Notes: generated from the letters alone by a model not told the origin. Shown: positions 24,127 to 32,681, counted from the stretch's first letter. The stretch is 32,940 bases of DNA from Saprospiraceae bacterium (GCA_020629255.1 JAHDDR010000027.1:1-32940), one strand, 5' to 3'. Numbers and translations: made by a program.

Positions 24127-26284
24127 CCCATTCTTGAGCCTTCAGCATATCATTTTCTGCTTCCTTTTCTTTACCCATTTCATAGTACAATCTGGCTCTG
24201 TTGCGATGTAAAATAGCTCCGGGATCTTTCAAGATACCAAAATTGAAACTTTCCAAGGCTTCCTCCCATTTTCCTTTCGACCATTTGAGCAAACCCAATT
24301 CGTTGTAAATCATGCCCACCTTTTGTTTGTTGGATATTTCTGCTTCGAATAAAGCCTTCTCCAGCAAATTCACCGCATTATAATAATTTTCTTCATCAGG
24401 CATATTCTGGGAAAATAATCTTGAATATCTGATATAAGCCGAAGAAAAATCAGGTTGGGAAAACCATTTTTTTATGCTTGAATCTCCTTCATTCCGATAA
24501 GCCAGTCCCTCCAAAGTGGAGAGCTTGTCAAAATCCAAGGTTCCTTTTGCATGCTCTCCGAGCATCATATACGATAAGCCCCGGGCTTTGATGGCTTCTT
24601 TATCTGATGAATTATTTTCGATGGCCTTACTGAGGTAAGAAATTGCTCCATTCCAATCGCCTACATTGAAGAAAGCAATACCATGCTGCCTTTGGAATTC
24701 GGGTTCTTGTGGTGCTCTGAGAATAGAAATAGAAGACAATGCCAAAGCCATTTCTGCATCCCCCTCCAACAATCGGATGGCTGCCGCATTATAGGTAGAA
24801 TATGTATGGGTGATGCCTAATTTTTCGGCAATCTGTAAATTCCTGAGCGCTTCATCTTTACGACCTTGTTCATAAAGCAATCGAGCCTTCAATACATAGA
24901 TTTCTTCTTTGGAAGGTTCCAATTCCAAGGCTCTATCCAAAAGTCTAAGGCATTCTTCGTGGGAGTAGCGTTCTAATTGGTAGTTTACTTCGGCTGTGTA
25001 ATACATCATTTCCGCAGAAAAGTTGAATTGTGCCGTTAGTTCAGATAATTCCAATGCCGCTTCTTTTTTTAATCCCGAGCGAAAGAGGAACCAAGCAATC
25101 CGCCCTTGGATCATCGGATTGTTCGGATGCAATCCTTTTTCTTTTATTAAGATATCTCCGGCTTCTTTTTTCTCCCCCACTTCCAAGTGAGCCATCGCTT
25201 TTAGAGAACTCGCTTCCAAATACAACAAATGAGTGAAAGGAATGGAAGAACACTCTCCTATCGCATCTCTGAACTCTCCTTTTTTATAATGGATATTTGC
25301 CCTTTGCAAAGCTAGGTTTTCTTTTAGAGGATCATCTGGCAACAGAAGACTTTCGGCTAAATTGGCTTGGTCTATCGCCTTGTCCCAATCGCCTTCTTTC
25401 GAAAAAATACGGCTCTTTATCCAAGCAATCTCTGCCGGATTATATGCCATCTTTTCCAGTTCCAAGGCATGGTTTTTTGCCGGTGCCAATTCATTGAGTT
25501 CGATATGGCAAATAGCCAGATTCCTAACAGCAAAAGAAATATCTTTTTCATCTTTTACTTGGGTAAAATAAGGAATGGCCTTATCGTATCGAGTGTTATA
25601 CATGTGGGTGAGCCCCCTTTCGAAATTCAGGTGATCGCCCAAGGTTCCCTTTTCTTCCATATCATCCAATTCGCCCTCCAATTCCTTCATCTTACCTAAT
25701 TCGTATAATAATTCGGCTCGTTCTTGACGATATAATGGATCATTATCCAAGGCAACAACCGTATTCATATAACCCAGGGCTTCTTCCAGTTGATTGAGAT
25801 TTCTATGGGCGATGGCCAAATCGTAAGTATACCAAATTCGATAATAATCATCGGTATCGTTCCAATTTTCGGAAATCAGAATGACGGCATTCTGTAGGTC
25901 GGACAACGCCCCCCTTGAGTCTCCCATTTCCGTCCGGGCTTGTCCTCGGCGGGCAAATGCTTCGTGGTCGGAAGGATCGCTTTCCAATACATTCGAAAAG
26001 GCTCTTTCGGCAGGAATATATTTTTCGAGATTGAATGCACAAACGCCTATATTGAAATGGCAGTTGATGCAATCTTTACCTACTTCTGTTTGTTTATCCA
26101 ATTTTCCGCCCGGACATAAGGCTATCGCTTTCACATAGGATTCTGCTGCTTTTTTGAATTCTTCATCGGCTTGTTTATTCTTGCCGTCGTTGTACCAATT
26201 CGCAATCTCGATGGCGTTCTGTGCTTGGAGGGAAAAGAACAAGAATACCACCCCAATTGTGAGTGTGAGGGTTTGCATCTTCAT
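24116..26284 (-). CDS. Large exported TPR-repeat protein
   Basis: This 722-residue protein has a signal peptide (LTLTIGVVFLFFSLQAQ) and then tetratricopeptide repeats nearly end to end. Examples are HEAFARRGQARTEMGDSRGA, RNEGDSSIKKWFSQ-containing helices, and the final KAQEWEKK. TPR superhelices are protein-binding scaffolds; here it would act in the periplasm or at the outer membrane. One curiosity is GKDCINCHFNIG (Cys72-x-x-Cys75-His76), which matches the c-type haem motif CxxCH but sits at the start of a TPR helix. No enzyme domain is visible. It is a stand-alone gene; the partner is unknown. Confidence 0.88.
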   Translation of the reverse strand: MKMQTLTLTIGVVFLFFSLQAQNAIEIANWYNDGKNKQADEEFKKAAESYVKAIALCPGGKLDKQTEVGKDCINCHFNIGVCAFNLEKYIPAERAFSNVLESDPSDHEAFARRGQARTEMGDSRGALSDLQNAVILISENWNDTDDYYRIWYTYDLAIAHRNLNQLEEALGYMNTVVALDNDPLYRQERAELLYELGKMKELEGELDDMEEKGTLGDHLNFERGLTHMYNTRYDKAIPYFTQVKDEKDISFAVRNLAICHIELNELAPAKNHALELEKMAYNPAEIAWIKSRIFSKEGDWDKAIDQANLAESLLLPDDPLKENLALQRANIHYKKGEFRDAIGECSSIPFTHLLYLEASSLKAMAHLEVGEKKEAGDILIKEKGLHPNNPMIQGRIAWFLFRSGLKKEAALELSELTAQFNFSAEMMYYTAEVNYQLERYSHEECLRLLDRALELEPSKEEIYVLKARLLYEQGRKDEALRNLQIAEKLGITHTYSTYNAAAIRLLEGDAEMALALSSISILRAPQEPEFQRQHGIAFFNVGDWNGAISYLSKAIENNSSDKEAIKARGLSYMMLGEHAKGTLDFDKLSTLEGLAYRNEGDSSIKKWFSQPDFSSAYIRYSRLFSQNMPDEENYYNAVNLLEKALFEAEISNKQKVGMIYNELGLLKWSKGKWEEALESFNFGILKDPGAILHRNRARLYYEMGKEKEAENDMLKAQEWEKK

Positions 26285-26416
26285 CGATCTTAGTTTTTGT
26301 TTCTGTGTGCTAATCCATATAGCACTAAACTATGATTTGATCAAGAATACTGCCAAAACATATAAATTATTATAAATTGTTTTAATTTCTAATGCATCTT
26401 TCAATAATACCCCATA

Positions 26417-27274
26417 TTACTCTTCATCTTCATCTTCATCAAGAAGAAAAGTACCACAATATTTACAATATTCTGCATCATCATCATGCCCTTCTTTGCT
26501 ACATGATTTGCAAGCTTGCGTGTTACTGCTTTCATCTGATGATCGAATCAATTCTGAAGAAACGATGCCTGTTGGAACAGCGATGACAGAATAACCCATA
26601 ATCATGACAACTGCTGCCAAGAATTGTCCGAAAGGTGTGATGGGGCTGATGTCTCCATACCCGACTGTTGTCAAGGTAACAATGGCCCAATAAATACTTA
26701 CTGGAATATTAGCAAAGGCTGGGTTCGCCTCTCCTTCTACAAAATACATGATGGAGCCCAAGATGGTTACCGATAAGAGAATAAAAACCAAGAAAACAAA
26801 AATCTTCTCTTTGCTTCTTCTCAAGGATATCAAGATAATATTACTTTGCCTAAGGAATTTTGTGAGCTTGAATATCCTAAAGACCCTGAATAATCTCATA
26901 GCCCGGATAGATAGCAAATATTGTGCTTGAGAACTCACTAATAATAAACCGATATAAGATGGTAGAATGGCTAGCAAATCTATGATTCCAAAAAAACTAG
27001 TGGCATATTTCAAGGGTTTGGCCACTGAATATAACCTAAGAACGTATTCTATGGTAAAGAATATAGTGAAAATCCATTCGAGAACATGAAAAAGAGTAAT
27101 ATACTTCTGGTTTAACCAATCCACGCTCTCCAGCATCACTACAATAACACTCAAGACGATAAAGACCAGAAGGATAATGTCAAATATTTTCCCCTTGGGT
27201 GTATCTGCCTCGAAGATAATCTCATGTATTATTTCTTGTAAAGGAGAAAGTTTAGCACTTTTTGGATTAGACAT
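26417..27274 (-). CDS. Voltage-gated potassium-type channel with C-terminal zinc ribbon
   Basis: This 285-residue membrane protein has the six-helix Kv channel plan: S1 about 31-49, S2 62-82, S3 95-113, S4 120-140, S5 158-178, pore loop 193-210 and S6 213-240. S4 carries regularly spaced basic residues (SIRAMRLFRVFRIFKLTKF), as in a voltage sensor. The selectivity filter is TTVGYGD (about 202-208), so potassium selectivity is expected. The cytosolic tail holds CKSC (255-258) and CKYC (270-273) with His263 between, a likely zinc ribbon, and then a very acidic end (DEDEDEE). The zinc knuckle may assemble or gate the tetramer, which is inference. The gene is transcribed alone, divergently from the CHU_C protein. 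Confidence 0.92.
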   Translation of the reverse strand: MSNPKSAKLSPLQEIIHEIIFEADTPKGKIFDIILLVFIVLSVIVVMLESVDWLNQKYITLFHVLEWIFTIFFTIEYVLRLYSVAKPLKYATSFFGIIDLLAILPSYIGLLLVSSQAQYLLSIRAMRLFRVFRIFKLTKFLRQSNIILISLRRSKEKIFVFLVFILLSVTILGSIMYFVEGEANPAFANIPVSIYWAIVTLTTVGYGDISPITPFGQFLAAVVMIMGYSVIAVPTGIVSSELIRSSDESSNTQACKSCSKEGHDDDAEYCKYCGTFLLDEDEDEE

Positions 27275-27496
27275 TGTTATTTTTTTGTCTTAAAAAATGA
27301 TACTAGCAACATTCTTAATGGAAGAAAATGATCTTCTAACATGAGAAAGAAGCTATAATCATACAATTCAACATCAAAATTAGGAGATTTTATCGTATAA
27401 ATCGACGAAACAATAAGACATTTAGACATACAAAAAAGCTTTATTTTTCGTTTTGTATTTGCAATTGTACATCCCCGAAGTAATATCAACAATGAT

Positions 27497-27504
27497 TATC
27501 TTTG
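27497..27504 (+). promoter_or_regulatory. -7 box directly before the CHU_C-domain gene
   Basis: TATCTTTG matches TAnnTTTG exactly and ends 4 nt before the ATG at 27509, again predicting a leaderless or almost leaderless transcript. No good TTG lies 19-21 nt upstream. Confidence 0.5.
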
Positions 27505-27508
27505 CAAC

Positions 27509-29287
27509 ATGAATAAATTCTATTCGAATATTTTTTACTTTTTGGTGTCTTTTTGGGTGCTATTTCTGTGTGTTTTCTCACCCAAGCATTTATCCTCCCA
27601 AATTCCTCCCTCAGATTTCATCTGTGTGGAAAACGATACGCTCCGATGGACCGTACCTAATATTTCTTGTGGTCCATTTGTTTCCTATGACATATATTAT
27701 AGTAATAATCTAGCTGGCCCTTATACCTTATTACAAAGCGTAAATGATCCGCTACAAAATGATTTTTTCCATATGAATGCCAACAGTGCAAACAATACTT
27801 GGTATTACTATATAGAGAATAATTTTGATTGCCCAGGTTTATCGCCACTTCCCTCAGACACTTTAGACAATCGAGATCCAGACTTCCCCCCTATTGATGC
27901 CGTTACTGTTAATAATGGGTTAGTAGAAATTTTTTGGACACAAAGTGAGGCTCCGGAAACGGCGGGATATATTATTTACAAAAAAGGATCGGATGGTAAT
28001 TTTAGTCCTATAGATACCATTATGCCCGAAACAACGACCTATTATCTGGATAATTCTTCAAACCCTTCTGATGGTTCTGAAGAATACACCCTACTCGCTA
28101 TCGATGGTTGTGGAAATACCAGTATTTTCAATACAGCCCCACAGGCTTCTATTTTTTCAACAGTAGAAATTGATCCTTGTACACAATCGGCTAGCATCAA
28201 TTGGAACTTGTATAAGAACTGGACGGAAGGAATCGAAAAACATGAAATATGGGTCTCGGAATCGGGTTCACCTCTTGTTGCTGTAGATACGCTACCCGCA
28301 TCGGACACCACTTATATTTATGGGGGCTTGGATGATGCTACATCTTATTGTTTTTTGGTAAGGACGTATCGAAACAATAGCGACTTTTATTCCGAATCCA
28401 ATGAAATTTGTTTAACGACGAGCATCGTACAACCTAACCGAAATCTGACTTTGCAATCTGTTTCTTTCACACCAGATGACGACATCGAATTAATCTGGTT
28501 TTGGGATACCCAAGCAGAAATTAATACCGTAAATATCCGAAACAGCGATTCTAATTCCAACTACACTAACGTTCAGTCTATGAACCCGGATTTCCCTTTA
28601 GAAGAACGGGACACTTTTTATGTGATGAATCACCAAGGAAATAATGGTAAAGAATTTTATCAAATACAAACCATTGATGATTGTGATAGCAGTGCTATTT
28701 CTAATTATGGGGCTACCATTTTTTTGAGTGGAGAATCGCTGGAAGACCAAACCAATCAATTAGAATGGACTCCTTTTGATATTGAAAATGGAACAGTCTT
28801 AGAATATCGAATTCATAAGGTAACGGATGTGGATGAACAGGTGATTGCCCAAGTGCTTCCCGAAGAACTATCATATTGGGATCCGAATATAGAAAACATT
28901 TATGATTCGAATGCTTGTTATTTTATTACTGCTGTCGGGTATGTACTCATGGACAATGGCGTTGCTTTACAGTCTTTTTCCAGATCCAATACGATTTGTC
29001 TGGAACAATTTGCGAATATCCAATTTCCGAATGCTTTTGCTCCAAAAGGTAAAAATACCATTTTCAAACCTTTGATTGCTTTCCCGGGTTTAATTGCTCA
29101 ATATGAATTACGAATTTTCGACAGATGGGGTAAATTGGTTTTTGAAACCAACAACCCTGAAGAAGGATGGAACGGAGAATTCAAAGGCAAACCAATGCCT
29201 AACGGCATGTATATAACTACAATGAGAATGACACAAAGTGACGGAAAAGAAAAACAATACGAAGGCCCCGTCATGTTAATTCGATAA
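27509..29287 (+). CDS. Secreted protein with C-terminal CHU_C/gliding-type sorting domain
   Basis: The 592-residue product has a signal peptide ending about residue 31 (KHLSSQ). Several fibronectin type III-like beta-sandwiches follow, for example VNNGLVEIFWTQSEAPETAG around 145-165 and CTQSASINWNLYKNWTEG around 225-245. The C-terminal domain (about 500-592) begins FANIQFPNAFAPKGKNTIF. It continues YELRIFDRWGKLVFETN, EEGWNGEFKGKPMPNGMYI and GPVMLIR, which is the CHU_C/gliding motility-associated signature. In Bacteroidota this domain directs export through the type IX secretion system (type B signal) and surface attachment. The FN3 modules suggest an adhesin or matrix protein. It diverges from the channel gene and converges on the 29311 gene. 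Confidence 0.93.
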   Translation: MNKFYSNIFYFLVSFWVLFLCVFSPKHLSSQIPPSDFICVENDTLRWTVPNISCGPFVSYDIYYSNNLAGPYTLLQSVNDPLQNDFFHMNANSANNTWYYYIENNFDCPGLSPLPSDTLDNRDPDFPPIDAVTVNNGLVEIFWTQSEAPETAGYIIYKKGSDGNFSPIDTIMPETTTYYLDNSSNPSDGSEEYTLLAIDGCGNTSIFNTAPQASIFSTVEIDPCTQSASINWNLYKNWTEGIEKHEIWVSESGSPLVAVDTLPASDTTYIYGGLDDATSYCFLVRTYRNNSDFYSESNEICLTTSIVQPNRNLTLQSVSFTPDDDIELIWFWDTQAEINTVNIRNSDSNSNYTNVQSMNPDFPLEERDTFYVMNHQGNNGKEFYQIQTIDDCDSSAISNYGATIFLSGESLEDQTNQLEWTPFDIENGTVLEYRIHKVTDVDEQVIAQVLPEELSYWDPNIENIYDSNACYFITAVGYVLMDNGVALQSFSRSNTICLEQFANIQFPNAFAPKGKNTIFKPLIAFPGLIAQYELRIFDRWGKLVFETNNPEEGWNGEFKGKPMPNGMYITTMRMTQSDGKEKQYEGPVMLIR

Positions 29288-29310
29288 TATTTAAACAAAC
29301 TATTCGTTTT

Positions 29311-29517
29311 TTATGCCAAACCAAAACCACCGGTACACACACCGAAACCGACAATAAAATAGATGGCAGAAAATATCAATAATTTTTTTGCCAAACTCCG
29401 ATTGGATTTCCATTTCACCAAACCTACGATTAGTGCAATAATTGCTGGTAAATGACATACTAAATAAATAATGATGACCATAGCCAAGAGACCTTCCATG
29501 TTATCCATCCAAAGCAT
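29311..29517 (-). CDS. Small two-helix membrane protein, copy 1
   Basis: This 68-residue protein (65 if the internal ATG at 29508 is used, which aligns better with its paralogue) has two hydrophobic helices. A conserved basic turn separates them: HLPAIIALIVGLVKWKSNRS then LAKKLLIFSAIYFIVG. It is clearly paralogous to the 63-residue protein encoded at 29713-29904 in the same orientation. The two share HLPAIIALI, VKWKSNR and LAKKLL exactly. It lies downstream of the radical SAM operon and ends 23 nt from the CHU_C gene stop. Function is unknown; its size and charge suggest a membrane accessory subunit. Confidence 0.75.
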   Translation of the reverse strand: MLWMDNMEGLLAMVIIIYLVCHLPAIIALIVGLVKWKSNRSLAKKLLIFSAIYFIVGFGVCTGGFGLA

Positions 29518-29577
29518 ATAATAATGTTTTTTCTTATACCAATTTTAGTTTATAAAGTCGCATTAGCATAAATTATA

Positions 29578-29675
29578 TACATAAGAATCCATCTCAAAAT
29601 ATCTTTTGTTTTGAGAACGTGCCTTATGATGTTATATGTCATTACAAAAATATTTTTGAGCCGGATTCTTACGTA
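29578..29675. repeat. 98-bp element bounded by 25-bp inverted repeats
   Basis: Left arm TACATAAGAATCCATCTCAAAATAT (29578-29602 overall) and right arm ATATTTTTGAGCCGGATTCTTACGTA (29650-29675) are inverted copies with about three mismatches and one extra A. A 47-nt centre lies between them. A perfect palindrome CAAAAATATTTTTG (29645-29658) overlaps the right arm and contains a -7-like TATTTTTG on both strands. The element lies between the two paralogous small membrane genes. It has the look of a miniature inverted-repeat (MITE/REP-type) element, but no flanking target duplication is evident. Confidence 0.75.
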
Positions 29676-29712
29676 ACTCGACACTCTTCTTAAAAAATCT
29701 AAACGAATATCA

Positions 29713-29904
29713 TCATTTAATAAGAAACCACCCTACAATCAGCCCTATAACAAAATAAACCCCTGCAAACATCAATAATTTTTTTGCTAAATTTCGATTG
29801 CTTTTCCATTTTACCACCCCAGCAATTAATGCAATTATCGCTGGCAAGTGGCTAATAAAATAAGTAATCCCTATTGCAGCCAACATACTTTCTATAATGT
29901 TCAT
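29713..29904 (-). CDS. Small two-helix membrane protein, copy 2
   Basis: This 63-residue protein is the closer of the two paralogues to the radical SAM gene; its start codon lies 11 nt after that gene's stop, so it belongs to the operon. It starts MNIIESMLAAIGITYFISHL and has two helices separated by the same VVKWKSNRNLAKKLL turn as copy 1. The pair probably arose by tandem duplication; the 98-bp inverted-repeat element now lies between them. Both are real by conservation to each other, but no family is recognised. Confidence 0.8.
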   Translation of the reverse strand: MNIIESMLAAIGITYFISHLPAIIALIAGVVKWKSNRNLAKKLLMFAGVYFVIGLIVGWFLIK

Positions 29905-29915
29905 TTCAATTATAA

Positions 29916-31304
29916 TTATATAGTTTTCAATTTCTCTAAATATTCTTTTTTGTCATCCCGATAAAACAAGTTCATGGTCTCGAAAGGGATTATTTTATAA
30001 TCTTTATTGACAATATGGACACATGATTTTTTAATTGCCCTTACATCGAAATTATGGGCATCAATAAATTGCATGATTATAATTCTGAACAAATTATCAT
30101 ACCCTAAATTCGGCGCTTCGACAAATGGCAAACAACACAACAAGGAATGTAATTCTGTCGATGCTTTTTCTGTTGAAATTCCCGTACTAAAAATATCGAA
30201 CATTTTTTGGTGTAATGCCTCGTCCTGTTCATAGACAATCGTATTTTTACTATTGTCTAATAAATCTGCGGGATTGATGAATCTTGTTAAAGGTAAGGCT
30301 TTTCCATCTAATTTCAAAACATAGCCCATCACTAAAGCATCTGGATTACAAGGTACTGGAATTAAATCGTCTGCTTGGAAAATTTCGGTTTGTTCTAGTA
30401 TTTTACGCCTTACCTCAGTTAGTGTTATCCGATCGGTTTGTTCATTGAAATTATCCAACCGCCCTGCAATTTGTGTCGGTTGAAAAGTAACACCTCGCAC
30501 ACATTTTTGCTGCAAAGCAAAATCAATGATTTTTCCTATTTCATCATCATTCATTCCTTTTTGCAAGGTAACGACTAGCGTGGTGGAAAGATTTAATTGA
30601 TTTAAATGCTCTAATGCTTTTTCTCTGATTTTTGAAAGTTCCGCTCCCCGCATGGATTTCAAAACCTCCTCTTTAAAAGAATCGAATTGAAGGTAAATTT
30701 CAAAATCGGGTGTATAACTTTTTAATTTTTTCGCAAATTCGAAATCCTTGGCAATTTTTATTCCATTTGTATTTAGCATCAAATGTTTGATGGGTAGTGT
30801 TTTTGCATAATCCAAGATTTCAAAAAATTGTGGGTGTACGGTGGGTTCTCCTCCACTAATTTGTACGACATCAGGTTCTTTTTCATTTTCAACAATGGTG
30901 TCTAACATTTTTTTCACTTCATCTAACGTTCGGTGTCGACCATAACTGGGCGAAGAACAAGCATAACAGGTTGGGCAAGTCAGATTACAACGGTCGGTGA
31001 CTTCCACTACGGTAAGGCAAGAATGCTGTTCATGGTCGGGACACAAGCCGCAATCATAAGGGCAACCATAATGGGTTTTTGTATTGAATTTAAATGGTGT
31101 TTCTGATGGTTTATTATAATTTCTGATATTTTTATAATATTCAATATCGTCAGCAATTAAAACTTTTGACGCTCCATGCTCGGGACACCGTTTCAGCATG
31201 AACACTTTTCCATCTTCAAAAACAATTTTAGCATCAATTCTTTTCAAGCATTCTGGACAGAGGCTCAATGTAAAATCATAATATGTATATTTCCTAATCG
31301 GCAT
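29916..31304 (-). CDS. Radical SAM protein of the COG1964/tetraether-synthase (Tes/MJ0619) type
   Basis: This 462-residue protein carries an unusual set of cysteine motifs. Residues 16-43 hold CPEC and CPEH, a rubredoxin- or zinc-like knuckle. A first CxxxCxxC is CPYDCGLC (81-88), with Cys96 nearby. The canonical radical SAM CxxxCxxC is CNLTCPTC (106-113), followed by SGGEPTVHP (SAM-binding GGE). The N-terminal knuckle plus two cluster motifs is the pattern of COG1964. In archaea that family includes tetraether lipid synthase and MJ0619-like enzymes, which join or methylate unactivated carbons. This gene overlaps the Lgt-like gene by 11 nt, so the two products are likely functional partners. 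The specific reaction is inference; a lipid substrate is plausible. Confidence 0.85.
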   Translation of the reverse strand: MPIRKYTYYDFTLSLCPECLKRIDAKIVFEDGKVFMLKRCPEHGASKVLIADDIEYYKNIRNYNKPSETPFKFNTKTHYGCPYDCGLCPDHEQHSCLTVVEVTDRCNLTCPTCYACSSPSYGRHRTLDEVKKMLDTIVENEKEPDVVQISGGEPTVHPQFFEILDYAKTLPIKHLMLNTNGIKIAKDFEFAKKLKSYTPDFEIYLQFDSFKEEVLKSMRGAELSKIREKALEHLNQLNLSTTLVVTLQKGMNDDEIGKIIDFALQQKCVRGVTFQPTQIAGRLDNFNEQTDRITLTEVRRKILEQTEIFQADDLIPVPCNPDALVMGYVLKLDGKALPLTRFINPADLLDNSKNTIVYEQDEALHQKMFDIFSTGISTEKASTELHSLLCCLPFVEAPNLGYDNLFRIIIMQFIDAHNFDVRAIKKSCVHIVNKDYKIIPFETMNLFYRDDKKEYLEKLKTI

Positions 31305-32040
31305 AATTCATTTTTCTTTTCATAAAAAGGATAATATAATACATCCAACACACAAGACACAACCACTGGATGCTACTCAAATCTAAAATAAAAAATGTAT
31401 TGGGTTTTAAAAATTCTATAAAAAATCGAAATCCAAAATAGGAAAGCATAAATATTTTAAATATTGCCCCATTTTCAAAACTATTACTATTTTTCATTTT
31501 TAAAATTACAAAAAACAATAACAACAAAAAGATAAGCTCATACAATGAAGTCGGATGTCGCAGCAAACCATCTCCCAAATCCATTCCGGTAAAAAAAGTG
31601 GTTTCCTTCCCGTAAGTGAATTCTTTTATTCCGCTTAAAAAACACCCTATTCTTCCAATAAAAATTCCTACAATAATAGGTAAAGTAAATAAATCACCGG
31701 AAGATGTTTTCTCTCCTATTATTTTTTTAGATATTTCGACACCTAATAAACCACCGAACAAACCTCCCATTATGGTTTTGGAATTTAATAATTGCACCAA
31801 TGTTTCTTGACTAAAGGAGAAAAATGGCATTTCTAAAAATCCGATAATCCTAGAACCTAAAAATGCTCCGATGACGGCTCCTAAAATTATGGACAACCTA
31901 TTTTGATCAGAAATTTTATCCGATACTTTTTTTCTTAAAAATAAATAATATTGAAAACCAACAATAAAAGCAAGGTACTCTAAAACAAGGTGTACATTAA
32001 TGGCTGTTCCGAAAATTTGGGGTTCGTAGGGTATTGTCAA
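31294..32040 (-). CDS. Lgt-like integral membrane protein (prolipoprotein diacylglyceryl transferase family)
   Basis: This 248-residue, about seven-helix membrane protein belongs to the Lgt superfamily, whose founder moves diacylglycerol from phosphatidylglycerol to lipoprotein cysteines. Shared features are FIGRIGCFLSG (residues 128-137), RHPTSLYEL (161-169) and the C-terminal RFFIEF (205-210), matching the conserved Arg/Glu of Lgt. However, the catalytic HGG(x)xG region is replaced by IMGGLFGGLLGVE (90-102), with no histidine. It is therefore probably a divergent relative with a different acceptor or function rather than the cell's housekeeping Lgt. It overlaps the radical SAM gene by 11 nt and the preceding TPR/membrane gene by 4 nt, implying coordinated synthesis of all three. 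Confidence 0.85.
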   Translation of the reverse strand: MTIPYEPQIFGTAINVHLVLEYLAFIVGFQYYLFLRKKVSDKISDQNRLSIILGAVIGAFLGSRIIGFLEMPFFSFSQETLVQLLNSKTIMGGLFGGLLGVEISKKIIGEKTSSGDLFTLPIIVGIFIGRIGCFLSGIKEFTYGKETTFFTGMDLGDGLLRHPTSLYELIFLLLLFFVILKMKNSNSFENGAIFKIFMLSYFGFRFFIEFLKPNTFFILDLSSIQWLCLVCWMYYIILFMKRKMNYAD

Positions 32041-32681
32041 AATTTATGATTTAATTGCATCCAACATTTAAATCCATGTATTAATTCCATCGTTAAGACC
32101 AGTCCTAGTGCAATAAAAAATATAGCGGTCCTTAACCACTGGACCATTTCCAAATATTCTTTATAAAATGTTCCTACAATTAAAATTTCGAAAAGGGCGA
32201 CAATAGCTGCCACAAGAAAGAAAAGAATCGAAACCGCTTTGGATATTTGTATCCAACGGGGTTTATTAAAAAACAAAGAAAAAAACAAGTGATTACTATA
32301 TCGCTTATCCTTTGGGTTCATTTTCACCAACTCTTTTAAAATATAAGAGGACTCCTTATATTCCATTAATCGAATAAGAGAAGCCGCTTTCCAAAATAGA
32401 GCATCTTCATAATATTGCCTCCCTTGTTCTATCGGAATTTCTTCGGCAAGAGCAGCCGAAATCATCTCAGGACTCACATCCACTACCCTTTTCGAATCCT
32501 GTATTTCATATAAGGCCTCTAAATAAACATGCAACATATCCAAACGTTTCGGCTCGGATAAATGATAGAGATTTTCTTCGTTTCTTTCATAGAATTGGAT
32601 AATCTCCGACCACGCCCTTTTAGGAATATTCTTAAAAGCGGTATACGTCTGATATGATATGGTCGATTTAGATATCGGCAT
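32037..32681 (-). CDS. TPR-like protein with two C-terminal membrane helices
   Basis: First gene of the Lgt-like/radical SAM operon; its stop overlaps the Lgt-like start by 4 nt (ATGA). The 214-residue product has no signal peptide. About 130 residues form helical, TPR-like repeats (HVYLEALYEIQD and ALFWKAASLIRLMEYKESSY followed by ILKELVKMNP), so they are likely cytosolic. Two membrane helices follow at roughly 149-170 and 184-203. The layout suggests a membrane-tethered scaffold or adaptor for the downstream enzymes. No family is recognised. Confidence 0.78.
   Translation of the reverse strand: MPISKSTISYQTYTAFKNIPKRAWSEIIQFYERNEENLYHLSEPKRLDMLHVYLEALYEIQDSKRVVDVSPEMISAALAEEIPIEQGRQYYEDALFWKAASLIRLMEYKESSYILKELVKMNPKDKRYSNHLFFSLFFNKPRWIQISKAVSILFFLVAAIVALFEILIVGTFYKEYLEMVQWLRTAIFFIALGLVLTMELIHGFKCWMQLNHKF

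Noticed and set aside
27277-27429. A 50-codon minus-strand reading frame just before the channel gene (extended by a TTG start to 71 codons).
   Set aside because: No signal, domain or ribosome site was seen; the composition is that of AT-rich intergenic DNA. It ends only 2 nt from the channel start, so a tiny upstream peptide cannot be fully excluded.
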